From: Branchinecta lynchi
Taxonomy: Eukaryota > Arthropoda > Branchiopoda > Anostraca > Branchinectidae
Assembly (NCBI GenBank): GCA_023053575.1
Contig: JAKZAP010000015.1
Location: 11,212,930-11,276,929, forward strand
DNA length: 64,000 bases
Direction of reading: 5' to 3'
Shown: in pieces, positions 26,396-38,878 of the stretch
Layout: every line of letters starts with the position of its first letter
Position numbering within the stretch: position 1 is the first letter of the stretch
The notes under the pieces: model-generated
Told to the model about the DNA's origin: nothing
What the model saw: the letters and a program-made list of their open reading frames with translations, nothing else
Database searches by the model: none
Made by a program: the position numbers and the translations under genes

Positions 26396-28424
26396 TCAAC
26401 CAAGTGGCTAAGAAATGAGTAGGCTAATCGCTCTTGAAAAAACAATTCTTACTGGGACATTTTAAGTTTCGAGGGGTTGACACCTAAAAAACATCTTCAA
26501 TAACTAGGATGGCTTGGGTAAGTCCACCACATGGTCATTGAACAAGTAGGATATCAACAATCGCCTTCGAAGGTAGCACATCGTTCTGGCAAATTTGGTC
26601 GCCTTCCTAAACGTTGGGTAAGTCCACCACATGGTCATTGAACAAGTCTCCTACAACTGAACCATCCATTATCTCCTTAGCCGTCTCAGACTCACTCAGG
26701 AGTCTCAGGACAGACTCGCCACCAAATCCATGTGCTGGCGAGGCGAGATGCACTGACAATGAAACCAGCCGGTCAAGTTCCTCACATCTTCATAAATTGT
26801 CCCCTGTTTTATTCACAAACAAACCTAAGTAGTAAAACATTATTTGGGCCGTGACGAGAGATCGGCCATATGGGAGCACTTTCGCCATTCCGCGGGGACT
26901 CCTTAGACAGTTGAAGGAGCTGCAAAACAAGGGGAGTCGCTTCCTGGAGTGATCCGACCCGAAAGACATAACTAGAAAACGCCGGACACTTTCTGCACGT
27001 AACCAGTCTAGTTCCAATTTGAAAGCTGAATGTACAGTTGTAGGTAAGAAAACGATCCTTGGGCGGTGGAAGGAGCCATGTAGTCATTTCCAGAAATTCC
27101 CCGGAAGACATACCACGAAAACGCCGGACACTTTCCACACTACCGCACGATCCTCCCTATTATCAATGCGAGAGTTGTATGTACATGTAGTTAAACAACG
27201 ATGTCCCAAGGAAGGGACGGAATGAATAGATAGGTGCCGGAGTTAGTCAAGCCGAGTGGCCGTGTAGCGTGTTTGTAAATGTCAGGGTGTTGTTCGACGA
27301 ATCCCCAAGACAGCAATTAGCGTGTTGAACTCAAATCCTAACACGCTGCGCTGTCATCCGTTTTCAGCGTCCGTGTTTTGCATAAGAGAATCCGGTACAG
27401 CATTTGATACTCTACCAAGTCCGTCTGTGTTTGGATTCGGTGTTGAACTCGAAAGAAACACGGGAGCTAAAAACGCTTGATGTCACAGAACACGGCACCT
27501 GCGTTGGGATGCGCTCCGTAAAAACGACTTGTTACGAACACGGGTTGAGAATCGCAAGTCTGAAAACGCAACTCTGAACTGGTGAAGTTTAACAGGAGCA
27601 TTACCACCGCTCAACACTAGCGTTAATGGCTATAACAATTTAATCCCTATTTAAGTTCAATTTGTACAATACTGTGAGTGTCTCACTGACGGCTGTTTGA
27701 TTAAACCCGTCGCTCTTATCTCAATAAATGCATAGTTGTGAATTTAAAATGAAACAAGGACACCGGCTCAGCAGCCTCAACTACAGGTCGGTAGTGTAGA
27801 AGCCAAATTAACTGCACACTAAAGCACACAAACCGGGAATCTAGGCCGAAGAGAGGGATATGTTACAAAGACATACGTGATAATTTGAAGAAACATTCCA
27901 CGTCAATTCTGAAAAAAAAATGTTCCTCCTTTTCCTATGGCTTTGATGCTAACACAAGTATTCCCCGCCCGCGGCGACTTCCCTGGAAAGTGGGAACTTA
28001 GTCCACGGAAAAAACAAAACTCGGGTTCCCAGGAAATGCAAAAAAACAGCTATCAGCTAAACTTTTTCATTCAAGCGATTCTGTGCATGTCTACAAAAGG
28101 TCTTCATGAACTTAGCAGAAACTATGACTCGCTGAACTTCATCACACTTTGATAATAAAGGAAGGAGGGTTTATACTGCTTAGAATACCCGTGTGAAAAG
28201 GGGTTGTTTCCATGCGATTTCAAGGATCCCGGAATGATTTTAAAAGCGCTGGTATAGTAACAAACAATTGTTTCGTTCGTCGTTGATACTTTTCCTATTT
28301 CGTGATCCAGATCTTTTGGGAACAGGTATCTATAGAGGCAAGTCTAGCCAATCGACTAAGGCAAGACATATGGCCAAACCAGTCCGTTTAGCGGAAATGA
28401 GATAACCTAGATCGAACTAGAGCC
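26396..28424. other. intronic spacer with a 100-bp direct repeat
   Basis: 'gggtaagtccaccacatggt' plus the following 14 bases occurs at about 26515 and again at 26615. Another imperfect duplication ('aacgccggacactttc') lies at 26978 and 27119. I see no exon, RNA gene or transposon domain. Confidence 0.5.
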
Positions 28425-30367
28425 CGAAGAAAGAAATAGAAAACCGTGATTTTCGGGTTTTTTCTTCTTAATCAGCTAGTTATCCCTCTAAGATGATGTG
28501 CGAGGGATAAATATAAATTCGGATATTTTGGTTCCACTTCGGCAAACCGTCCTCAGCGAAAAAAACAAGACCAAAGGTTTCGATGGGATCCCAAAAATTC
28601 AATATCTGATCCAGACAACTGGGTCTTGTCTTAGCCAGATCCAGTGTTCGCCAGACTCCTTGAACATTTTTACAATTAAAATTCAGAAATAGATTAAGGC
28701 CAAACAGCTAATCACCTGAGAAAACCAAGTTCAGATTTGGATTCAGCATGTGTGTTTACCCCTATAAGTCATATCTGTTTTGACGAAAACTTCCTGCCAC
28801 TTCTGCCAATTTCCCGGTTCCGGCCGAACTCCAGAACTACTTGTCCGGCGAAAAAAGAAAGCTCAAAGACGAAATCAGGGTATCTTCTTTCCCCAGTAAT
28901 GAACATCTAATCAACTTCAAATAGAAATTTAGCTTATAACAAATTTTCCGATTCCAGCCGGATTCCGGTCGAACTATATGTCCGGGTAAAATACGATTGT
29001 CACACAGGGACTCAGCATCTCTTCTTACCCCTAAATCGCTTGTCTACTCAACTAGAAATAAAACTTTGACTTCCAACTGTTTTCCGGTTTCGGCCGGATT
29101 CCGGACGAACTACATGTCCGGGTAGAAACTTGTTTTCACATAAGTGTTCAGCATGTCTTCTTGCCCTAAATCGAACATCTAATCAACTCCAAATAAAACT
29201 TTTAATTTTGACAAACTTTCCGGTTTGGTCCGGATTCCGGTCGAAATACTTGTCCGTCGCGAAAATAGTTTTCACCATCTTCTTCAGCATGTCTCCCTAC
29301 CTCTAAATCGAACATTTAATCAACTTCAAATAAAACTTTTACTTTCAACAAACTTTCCGGTTTGAGCCGGATTCCGGGGGAAATACTTGTCCATCGAGAA
29401 AATAGTTTTCACCATCGTCTTCAGCATGTCTTCCTACCCCTAAATCGAACATCTAATCAATTTCAAATAAAAATTTTACTTTCAACAAACTTTCCGGTTT
29501 GGGCCGGATTCCGGGCGAAATACTTGTCCGTAGAGAAAATAATTTTCACCATCGTCTTCAGCATGTCTTCCTACCACTAAATCGAACATCTAATCAACTT
29601 CAAATAAAACTTTTACTTTCAACAACCTTTCCGGTTTTGGCCGGATTCCGGGCGAACTACTTGTCCGATGACAAAATGGTTTTCACCATCGTGTTCAGCA
29701 TGTCTTCTTACCCCATAATCGACTATCACATTAGCTGTTTCAAAATATTTTGTTTGTCCCTTAATTTGAATCCCCTCCCCCACCCCTAAATGTAGAGCTA
29801 CAAAGCCCATCTACGAACTTGACTGGTCCGACGACTCAACGAACCCTCACACCAAGTTTCATCAAAATATCTCATTCCCTTCGAGAGTTATCGTGCTTAC
29901 AGACGGACGGACGGACGGACGGACGGACGGACAGACGGACAACTTTTGCGATGTCATAGGTATCCCTCCACTTACGTTTTGGGATCCCAAAAACTAAATC
30001 ATAAAATCCAACACAATACCAACAGAAAAACGATGCGGAACCAACAAAACATACAATGACAAGTAACCAAAAACCACAAGAACGATACGGATTGAACGAC
30101 AGAAAAAAAAATAACGAATATTAAAATGTGCTTGTTAAAAGTAAATATGTGCAAATTTGTGATAATTTTACAATTCTGAATTCTGTGTCTATTTTACAAT
30201 TTACCAATTCCCTGGGAAAGCGCAGAAGCTTTCCCCAGCACTTATATAATCCTTCAAGTGCAACCGAAATATAAAAATTTATATTTATCCCTCGTACATC
30301 ATCTTAGAGGGATAACTAGCTGATCAACAAAAAACCCCGAAAATCACGGTTTTCTATTTCTTTCGTA
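28425..30367. mobile_element. 137-bp-satellite TIR element, best-preserved copy (B)
   Basis: Terminal inverted repeats of about 105 bp (28430-28545 and 30262-30367) share 'gaaatagaaaaccgtgattt' and 'tagttatccctctaagatga'. The interior has about eight units with a 136-137 bp period, each with 'ttcagcatgtcttc', 'catctaatcaacttcaaata' and 'ggccggattccggg'. A (GACG)n microsatellite follows at 29903-29940, then 'ggtatccctccacttacg'. No transposase is encoded. Four other copies lie in this window. Confidence 0.75.
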
Positions 30368-30650
30368 ATGAATAGTCAGCTTGGCTTGAAACCTAGCCAG
30401 AAGAAACCCCGTCAACAAACGATAAGCAAAAAGTCGTCGTCAATGGCGAACCGAAAGAAGAATCCGAGAAGAATTCAACGGCGAAAGGAGTTACGTCTAC
30501 TCCAGAAAGCTCACCCTACCCTCTTACAATGATTCCGAAAGGCGAAAGTGGGCCACGGCTATATTGTGAAAAATTGCCTAAACAGTCGTGCGCAAAGCCA
30601 CTGGAGAATAGTAATACAAAGCAAGAGAAAAGGCTTTCACCTCTAAATAA
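30368..30650. other. spacer, nothing recognised
   Basis: No reading frame, repeat or RNA signal that I can support. Confidence 0.45.
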
Positions 30651-30840
30651 CTAAATAACTCTAAGAAATTTTGAGTAGTCGAACTGATCAGAGTTAAAAA
30701 TCTCATCAACAATGCACTTAAAACTATTGATCGATTCAGCATTAACCGCATCTTCGGTAAGGCTGTTCCAAGGATCAACAACTCTGTTCCCAAAACCCCA
30801 CTTGAAACGCCCTTGTGGAATCTTGACTTTGTAAGCTTGT
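30651..30840 (-). pseudogene. LINE ORF2 C-terminal fragment
   Basis: One minus-strand frame contains 'WGFGNRVVDPWNSLTEDAVN' then 'SINSFK', which matches the common 'N..W.SLP..VV.A.S.N.FK' end of non-LTR ORF2 proteins, before a stop at 30651-30653. Nothing upstream of it is intact. Confidence 0.6.
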
Positions 30841-31066
30841 ACGAAGAACTACTTCAACTAACCATCCCAAGACTTTGTAGAGCTTTTGTCATGCTGCTTT
30901 GCTCATGACTGTGCAATGAGTGGGCATTCGGCGAAAACGCATTGCCAAACTTCTTCTGACCTAAAATTGGGCGTGGCGTAGCGCAGTAAGTTAAAACTTA
31001 CCCAGATTGTCAACTAACCAAGTCAGGCCAAAAGGAAAAGGTATTGTTGATGTTCATGCCAAAATT

Positions 31067-31365
31067 CGAAGAACCGTTTAGAAGGATGGGAATGGACATG
31101 GTCGGACATTAGTGGCATCCAAGAATGGACACAAATTCTTGCTGGTAATATCAGACCATGCAAGAAGATACCTAGAAGCGATACCCCTCCGTACATAATC
31201 GCTGGAGCTCTCAAACAGCTTTTTTGTAGGGTAGGAGTCCCTGAGGAAATCCTAACTGACCAGGGAAGCAATCTCTTGTCAAATAGCCTGCGAGAGGTTT
31301 ACAACATCAAGCCCATAAAGACCTCACCGTTCCATCCACAAACCGATAGGTTAACGGAAAGACTA
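31067..31365 (+). pseudogene. Ty3/Gypsy retrotransposon integrase relic
   Basis: Three pieces in different frames together cover the integrase core: 'FRRMGMDMVG', then 'GHKFLLVISDHARRYLEAIP', then 'VPEEILTDQGSNL' and 'SPFHPQTD'. These contain the two catalytic aspartates and the HPQTDG-like motif of Ty3/Gypsy elements. Stops at the joins show decay. No LTRs or polymerase are visible nearby. Confidence 0.8.
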
Positions 31366-32385
31366 CGGGTAAGGAGGTCCGCTGAATCCATATGCGAACT
31401 TAGTTTTCTTGCTGGATGGTTCATCACGAATTCGGCTGAAACTGGAAAGTTAGTTGAAGCTCAAAGTTCCTTCTGAAACCGATTAGAGATTTAGTTTCGG
31501 GGCAAGGACACATGCTGAATCCATTTTTGAAATTTATTTTAACGGTAAAATATTCAAGGAATCTGACGAAGACTGAATGGCGAACCCAATTGTTTGAATC
31601 AAATGTTAGAGTTTTGGGATCCCATCGAAACCTTTGGTGTTGTTCTTATGGAAATACTTCTCGCAGACAACCGTCGACAGCCTCATACGCATCACAGGTA
31701 GCAAAACCCGGCAAGTGAGAAAATCAGCATGATTTTGTTAGAGGGGTAAGAATGTACCGTACGAAATTAGGGTATCCGGTTTTAGAAATATATGGAGTGA
31801 TTTTGGAAGTAGGTTGCGTTAGTATTCTCGGTAAGACAGGTCCCTTATTTATCAAATAATAGTCAACTTGGAAGTTTAAATCATATCTCGGATTTAGCAA
31901 AAAAAACGGTATATTCACTTATAGTAGGTACGTAGACTAGAGGTAGCTATTGCATTTGTTTTTCACATCTAAAACAACCAAACGGAAATAACAGATTAAG
32001 AATTTGTTATCGAATTTATTTTGATATAGAGAACGAAATGACATCAACTTCCGGTGAATCTGTGTTTTGTTTTATTGTTTTATTGTCTTTGTCTTCTTTT
32101 ACGATACTTCAGACAGCCGTAAAAGTCGAGGTAAAAGTAACATAAAACTGATAAAATAGGCTACTACGAACATCGTAACCTGGACGGCGGGGGGTGCTGC
32201 AATAATTGAGCAAACTGAGCATAAATTAGTCTTAATTTTACTTTATGGAGGTTATTGCCGAATTTTCTGAAAAATGGTAGTCTACAATATCATTTCCCAG
32301 CCCTGCATTTTCGAATACTTTCCTGATAAAAGGACGCGCCGTCAGATACAACCTATTTGTTGGCGTTTCGATGGAAACTGGGGTA
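31366..32385. other. spacer, nothing recognised
   Basis: It includes a short inverted fragment of the satellite TIR family end near 31612-31645 ('tttgggatcccatcgaaacc'). No gene. Confidence 0.5.
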
Positions 32386-32693
32386 ACCCAATGAAAAATT
32401 TGTAGCTTGCGTAGTTGTACGATAGTTGTACGAAGAAAAGTTGTATGTATTAATATGCAATAATAAAGAATAATATGATTTAATTTGCCTCAGACTGGTC
32501 CAATCTTAAGCAGTAGTATCCAGTAGCATCCTGTCTTTCCATAGTAGCATCCAGTCTTGCTAATAGTAGCATGCAGTAGAATGCAGTAACACGGTAGCCT
32601 TAAAGTAGAGGCATGTAGTAGCATCAGTTAGTGCTGCATGCTACTTTTTCGTACAACTTCATACTACTATTTTAAGATAAATCTTTCATAGGG
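32386..32693 (-). mobile_element. M-family MITE, inverted diverged copy
   Basis: 'aatgaaaaatttgtagc' at the left and 'aaatctttcataggg' at the right are worn ends. The interior 'gcctcagactggtccaatct' and 'gtagcatgcagta' match the other copies in reverse. Confidence 0.7.
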
Positions 32694-33118
32694 AAGTAAA
32701 GGGCCCAACACTCTGGCAAGTGCACAGGAGGAGCGATCAACAACAGAAGAAGAAGGGGATTAAGCTTGTGTGTCGTCCAGGATCAACTTGGTTTACCAGA
32801 CCAGGACGAAGTTGTAAGGACTCAGTGGTCAGGAGGTCACGAGGACGAAGTTGTAAGGAGTAACAATCAGATGTCAGGGAATTAGCAACGCTTGATTGGG
32901 GTAAATACTCTTAAGTTACTAAGATGCCGTAAGGAAGCTACGAAGAACAGTGAATGTAAACCGATAAGGAAAATCAAGTTCAAGCTAAAAAGGAGATTTG
33001 AAGATGAAAGAAAGATAAAAAAATTATGAACGTGTTATATTTATGAATTTGTATATTCTGATTGTTACGGGCTTCTAACTCAAGTTGGTTTGACTGTATA
33101 TTCAACCAATTTCATAAA

Positions 33119-33345
33119 ATGAATACGTCAGCTACGATGCTTTGTCTGCGGTATTTTGGCCATTCTTGGCAAGGGTCTTCGTCAGGGGCTGTCAAACAAG
33201 GTTGGGGAAGAAACGAACCTGCAATCCATCTTGGTTCTGCAAATTTCTTCCCCAATGTTGTCCCAGACCTTCTACGGCCTGACGAGGCCACTTGCCAAGA
33301 AGGGCCGAAATATAACCGCCAAAGGATCGTAACTGACGTGTCCAT
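33119..33345. mobile_element. N-family hairpin MITE
   Basis: The two arms are nearly complementary: 'acgtcagctacgatgctttg' with 'ttggcaagggtc', and 'cttgccaagaagggccgaaa' with 'ggatcgtaactgacgt'. It encodes nothing. Other members lie at 7071, 8463, 8655, 41085 and 49480. Confidence 0.7.
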
Positions 33346-33875
33346 TTTATCCATTATTTGAATGTTTCCAGTAAGTCTGGGCTTCAGGCGTGTTTATGTT
33401 TCAATTGTCCTCAAAATTTAAGAAGGCAATTACGAATCGGATGTATATAAATTTGTGTTTACCGAAAAATCCGACATTTTCTATTTTATTGTTACTATCG
33501 CATATATCAATAACATAATCCGATAATAACAATAATTATTACTAGAGGGGATCGAGGAAACCTGTGAATATCGGAAATCCACTATATTGCTGAACACTTC
33601 AAAATTTTCAAAGTTTCAAAAGATTAATAATGAAATTTGTGTTTTGTTTCTTGTAATATTAAACTGTTTGACTGCGTCGAATCGTGGTGGCATAATATGG
33701 TTGACAAGAAAACAAATATATTTTGTCTGGTACAGACGTACGAGATGTTTATGTAAAGTAAAGACCGGTCGATTGACTAAAAAATATAATTATTCCGGAT
33801 GCATCTTTTAAATACGAGATCTCACAACTTTCACCAGGAAACAGAAAGATTAAAGAACCCCGTACAAACTGGAAG
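33346..33875. other. A+T-rich spacer, nothing recognised
   Basis: No recognisable gene. The last ~35 bases may belong to the LINE that resumes at 34116. Confidence 0.45.
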
Positions 33876-34107
33876 CCAGGGTTGGTCACCAAGAACCAGG
33901 GTGTACGAGTTACTTCATTACTTCAGGATACTTTGGGTTACTCAGAGTTACTTTGGGTTACTTTTGGTTACATTGGGTTACTTTGGGTTCCATTGCATTG
34001 GGTTACATTGGGTTACTTTGGGTTACATTAGTTACATTGGGTTATTTTGAGATACTTTCGGGTTACTTTCCAGGGTGTACGAAGTTTCTTTTGGTGACCA
34101 ACCCTGG
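33876..34107. mobile_element. 232-bp TIR element with GGTTACTTTG repeats and 8-bp target duplication
   Basis: Ends are CCAGGGTTGGTCACCAAGAA and its inverted match TTGGTGACCAACCCTGG. Flanks carry the perfect 8-bp duplication ACTGGAAG (33868-33875 and 34108-34115). The centre is an array of 'gggttacttt' and 'gggttacatt' words. The 8-bp duplication suggests the hAT superfamily. Confidence 0.85.
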
Positions 34108-34115
34108 ACTGGAAG

Positions 34116-34850
34116 TCTGCTATGGTGTTAAGAGGTTATCTCAAGTGGGATAAGCAAGTTCAGTCTATGCTAAAAAGAGCCAATATGGGCATAAGTTCCC
34201 TAAAAATGCTCTCCCGCCATGGCACCCCTAAACACCACCTCCTTCGCATTTACCTTGTGTTCATTCGCCCTTCCCTCGAATACTGCTGTCCGGTATGGCA
34301 CTTCGGTTTAACACGGGAGTAGTCAGAACGACTCGAGAGGATTCATTATACCGTTCTTTACTAGTAATATCCAAATCCCCCAAAATCCCATACATTTCCA
34401 TACTTAACGAGTTTGGCCTCACATCTTTGTCAAACCGCAGACACCAACTTCCTACTAAGTTTGGTGACCAGCTACTGGAAGACCCCACCAATCGTCACAT
34501 ACTTCCCCCTCCCCACATTCATGACCTTATAAGGCCACAGAGAATGGCAGCACCACCAGTTCCTAAGATCCTACCCATACGGGCAACTCATGCGCGGTAT
34601 GAAAGAAGTTTTGTCCCCTCCTTTGTGAGTTTTTTCAATGCAAAATTTTAAATAAAACCTTTTTCCTTTTTGTTTTGATGTTTAAATTTTAGCGTTTTAA
34701 TTTGTTGTATCTTGTTGTTGTATAATTTATGAAAATTTGACTATGTTAAAGCACAAATTGCATATAATCATGTTTGACGAGAGAACAAATATTCGGTTTT
34801 TTGTTAATACCGTAAGGAAAGTTTTTAAAGAATAAAGATTGATTGATTGG
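34116..34850 (+). pseudogene. CR1/L2-like LINE 3' end
   Basis: The frame at 34122-34322 ends in 'FIRPSLEYCCPVWHFGL'. A second frame (34295-34651) continues with 'LPIRATHARYERSFVPSFVS', both typical of the end of LINE ORF2 with a frameshift between. The 3' UTR finishes with 'aataaagattgattgattgg', the short (GATT)n tail seen in CR1-clade elements. Confidence 0.75.
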
Positions 34851-34888
34851 TCACATGCACAACTGCCACTATTCTGGATGGATCTGTT

Positions 34889-35055
34889 CAAGGCGGTATC
34901 CAAGGGGGGAGTTAAGGAGGTTTACCCCCCCCCCCACCCGAAACATACAAAAATAATCATTTTTATAGGCTTTTACGTCTGCGCTATGTGTTCTTTATAC
35001 TTTTTTGTCCGGCCAGCAGGCAACCCCCCCACAATAAATTATGGATACGGGCCTG
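34889..35055. mobile_element. short hAT-like element with G/C homopolymers, copy 1
   Basis: Ends are CAAGGCGGTATCCAAGG and inverted TATGGATACGGGCCTG. The flanking octamers GATCTGTT and GATCTTTT differ at one base. The interior contains the family phrase 'gaaacatacaaaaataatca'. Confidence 0.75.
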
Positions 35056-35350
35056 GATCTTTTAGGTGCATGGCTTTTGGCTGGAAGAGAGAATCTCATT
35101 CCCCTGACTTCGGGATATCCGGCTTCCTGGGCATTTTGGCTGGAACCAAAAGCTTTCCTAATCTGTCAGGGTAATGGACCAATTGGAAACGATTACAGGT
35201 GGAAACGGGACAATCAGTAAACCGTCATTCTGGACTCGAGGCAACTAATGGAACGTTGTAAATCCATTAACCCATTTGGGCAGTGACATTTAATAAGCGC
35301 AAGCTAAGGCAAATAGTAAAGAATAAATATATTGCTAAACATAAACTGTT

Positions 35351-35683
35351 CCCGATGAAAAATTTTCGAGAATTAGTCGTATGGAGTTCCACCGCATTCT
35401 ATTACTAACAAACTGGATGCAAGAGCAAGAATGCAAGAGCAAGAACTGGATGCACTAGAGCAAGAATGGATACTATCGGATACTCAAGTCAAAGTGTTCC
35501 ATTCGACAACATTTCAATACATGCAACTTGTTTATACAACTACCCTACAACAATACTATCGGATAGTATTATATACTATACTATCGTATAGTATAGTATT
35601 GTTCCATTCTACAACATATCAATACATGCAACTTGTTTATACAACTACCCTACAACAACACAGTCAAAGAATTTTTCATCGGG
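35351..35683 (+). mobile_element. M-family MITE variant
   Basis: It begins CCCGATGAAAAATTTTCGAG and ends ATTTTTCATCGGG. The interior differs from the 304-bp members and contains a 'ggatagtattatatactata' A+T-rich palindromic stretch. Confidence 0.7.
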
Positions 35684-36116
35684 TTTCTAGTTTATCTTCG
35701 ATCGATTGACGAAATAACTTTCATTTGGTAATTTTACTTAATCAACAACAGATTTTTTGTTTATCAGTTTAGTGGAAAGTAACCCAAATTCGTTGAACTT
35801 CTTTCGTCACTAGATGTGAAGCGAAATACCCGTCTAAGGATAACGTAATTATAATGTTATTTTCCAACTACAATAAGTAGCCTGCTACTTATAATCTACA
35901 ACAGTAACTAATAATAATCTTGTAGCTCAATAAAAAAAAGAAAAGCACCATTTGCTGACACATGAATTAGGTATTCCACCAAGAATCGACTTGACAACGA
36001 TTAAGTTAGGTCATAGCTTAATTTTAACGACAAATACTACAGACATTATTTGTATTTTACCAAGCATTCCAACTCGGCTTGTGTTTACATGTTCTTTCTT
36101 TATTTTTGTATCATTA
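35684..36116. other. spacer, nothing recognised
   Basis: No supported gene or repeat. Confidence 0.45.
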
Positions 36117-36524
36117 GTTGCGTTTTTGCTGATACCATGGTATCTGTTACCACGGTCTAAAGTCGTTTTTGCAGTTATCGTGGTATCTGATACCACGGTC
36201 AAAAGGCGTTTTTGCAGTTATCGTGGTATCTGGCCAGTTATCGTGGTATCAGATATTCGGATACTACCATGGTAACTAGTCGTGGTATCTGAAAAGTCAT
36301 CTCACTTTCATCAAATTTTGTCAGATTGGTGAGAAAGAAGTTTAACACTTGGTGATGTAACTGGATATCTGTTTTTCTTTTGGGATGACTTCGATAAGTG
36401 CAATTTCGGCAATAGTTGTTTTTGCAGAGCACCGTGTATCAGATACCACGATAACTGCAAAAACGACTAATTGCAGATCCAGTTACCGTGGTAACAGATA
36501 CCATGGTATCAGCAAAACCACAAC
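36117..36524. mobile_element. P-family palindromic MITE, best-preserved copy
   Basis: The outer ends GTTGCGTTTTTGCTGATACC and an inverted GGTATCAGCAAAACCACAAC are flanked by TA on both sides (36115-36116, 36525-36526). This would fit a TA-duplicating superfamily such as Tc1/mariner. Multiple GATACC...GGTATC palindromes lie within. Confidence 0.8.
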
Positions 36525-37100
36525 TATTATTTCAGTATCTTAGAAATACTTCTCTCTTTATTTCCGCCTCCAAGGACCTGCCATAGCATACAGAGCAATA
36601 ACAGAATTTGAAGCTTCGAGAAGCTTCGAGATGAGCTATGCTTTCTAAAACTGGAGCAATTTAAAGCTGGATTTGTGACTTCAATTTTTTTCCGGATTTA
36701 TCACTATTAAAATAAATATTCCGTTTCTGTTGTTATTTTTTTACGATTTGCTTTTAAAGAAATAGAAAAAGAAATATTTCAGAAATATTTTTTGATTTAA
36801 TAAGGATAATAAGTTGTTTTTATCTTGTTTTTTTTTAAATTAAGGTAAAATAGTGGTGAGGGAAAATAAAAGAAAAGGAATTATTTTAAAAACGAAAAGT
36901 AGATATAGAGGATAGAGTAGGTGGGACGGGAATGAGGTAAAAGATACTACGCGGCAATTAGATTTAAAAAAAAAAAGCTGGACTTCTGTTATTACAACGT
37001 AATGCAAATACTAGTCACGACAACCAATAACTACCATTCAAAAAATAGATAGAGAAATAAGAAATAAAGAAGTAGATAAAGAAATAAAATAAAATCTCAC
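36525..37100. other. intronic spacer
   Basis: A+T-rich sequence downstream of the host exon on the minus strand. No gene recognised. Confidence 0.5.
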
Positions 37101-37223
37101 CTTAACTTCTTCTCCCCTCTCCAGTGGCCTGGTTAGACCTTTAGTGTCTGTTCTTGTAAGGATAACCGTTTCTTTGGCTTTACGAGCCCTTTCCAATTTA
37201 TCTTTCATTCCCAAAGCGACTTC
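37101..37223 (-). CDS. CWF19L2: CWF19L2-like gene, exon (second in window)
   Basis: This 123-nt exon (41 codons, phase 0 on both sides) has an acceptor TTATTATAG and a donor AAG|GTGAGAT on the minus strand. Its product runs from 'EVALGMKDKLERARKAKE' to 'VILTRTDTKGLTRPL'. In CWF19L2 the helical '...L...L...' segment is likewise followed by a 'V.L.RTD..GR..P' strand. It joins in phase with the exons at 51068-51159 (before) and 8286-8381 (after). The intervening introns are about 13.8 kb and 28.7 kb. Confidence 0.87.
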
Positions 37224-37588
37224 CTATAATAAAAGGTCCTTAAGTGAAATGAACTTTCCATGAAGAAACTATTAACTAAACTGACTGAGGGAGATATTGA
37301 AAAGTTAAAAGGGGCATTTAATTAAGACGAATCGATTTTCTCATAGTCGTCAGGGACGGGTGACCCAATTATTCATTGATTTCCTAAAATCGCTAAGTTA
37401 AAAGCTTGTTTCCACTACTTACTTAAATGCAAGAGAACAGTGGATTTGATCCTCAAAATTCATCCCTTGAAGTTTTCGGAAACGCATGGCTTTGAACCGC
37501 ACTCCTGTTAAATTTTATTTATTATTAACTTTTTAATTCAGCTAACATACAAACAACAAACAAAAAACAACAACACTATGGTACAACA

Positions 37589-38878
37589 TCAATGTATCTC
37601 CAGCAGATGCCTCCAGACTGGTAGGTTGTAGAAAATGGGGTTTGCTGCCAGGATGATCAGACAGTTCTCCGACCGCCATAACCTTACAACCAAAGATGAC
37701 CGGGCTTTACGAGCAAGTTCAGCAAAACTGCAGCAATGGTTCTGGACAAATGCCTGACTTATGCTCTCTCGAGCCGGCAGACGAATCAGACGCCTAAATA
37801 TTCTCTTGTAACAAGCCTCCAGATTACAGTACGACCTGTTAGTACAACGATAACATAAAGCTAGCGCAAAAAACTGATAGCAATACGTCATAAACAGCCT
37901 TATCTTAATTGCACTGTTTACAAAACCAAATTTCCATATTAAAACGTTCCCTAACAAACACTGTGCGCAAGGTCACGGAGGTGAGTATCATCCTTCAAAT
38001 TCTCATTGACGAAGAAACCTAAATATCTACACTCAGTAACGTAGCAAACATTTCGGCCCGACAACACAATGGGAATCCTAGGTACAGAACAACCAATAGG
38101 TAGGAAAGCCATAGCCACAGTTTTCTTAGGATTAAAAAGAATGTTATGCTCCTCTGCAACCGTATCACACACCCTCAGAAGCTTATTAAGACCAAACGCC
38201 GTAGGGGAAAGAACAACAAGATCGTCAGCGAAAAGAAAATGGTTAAAGCAAATTCCACCAACAAAACAACCTGTATTTGAATCCTTCAGTCTTTGAGAAA
38301 GTAAATCAACATAAACAGCATAAAACAATGGCGATAGCACCCCTCCTTGCCGCAAATCATTAATCAACCCGAATGAACTACTTGTTTCACAACCCCATTT
38401 TACACAAAAACGGCTGATTCCGGAACCAAAAAGCCAAAAGGCGAAGAAATTGCACCGGAACCTCTCTATCCTGCAAAATTTTTAAAATTTTACCATGGTT
38501 GACTCTGTCAAAAGCCTTAGTCGAATCGACGAAGCACGCAAATACAGGTGTTGAGTAAAACCAGAAGTATTCAATCACGAACTTAAACAAAAAAATAGCA
38601 AAGTCTACTCCATCTGAAGACTTAAACCCAAACTGAAAATCACTTGTCCGCAAACAACCAGACAATTTCATAAGCACACATTTTTCAAGCAATTTAGAAG
38701 TAACTGTAGCCAAAGCGATTGGTCTATAGTTATCAGATTTTGAAGTATCGCAACCACGACCTTTCGGGATTGGCACAATACTAACATCCATGATCGATGA
38801 AGGCACAAAACCGTGCGTAATAAAAAGATTGAAAAACGTTGCCAACAGACAGTACTTTTCATTTGCAGCAAATTTCAA
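37589..38878 (-). pseudogene. LINE reverse transcriptase, frameshifted
   Basis: Pieces carry 'SDNYRPIALATVTSKLLEK', 'FACFVDSTKAFDRVNH' (motif A), 'RQGGVLSPLFYAVYVD' and 'FLFADDLVVLSPT' (catalytic FADD). The frames change near 38375 and 37955. The C-terminal 120 codons are rich in Arg and Leu, as usual. Confidence 0.8.

Noticed and set aside
31067..31365. Second Polinton integrase
   Set aside because: The motifs match Ty3/Gypsy integrase, the frame is broken twice, and no Polinton genes are adjacent.
33890..34060. Interstitial telomere sequence
   Set aside because: Units are GGTTACTTTG and GGTTACATTG rather than TTAGGG, and the array is bounded by TIRs with a target duplication.
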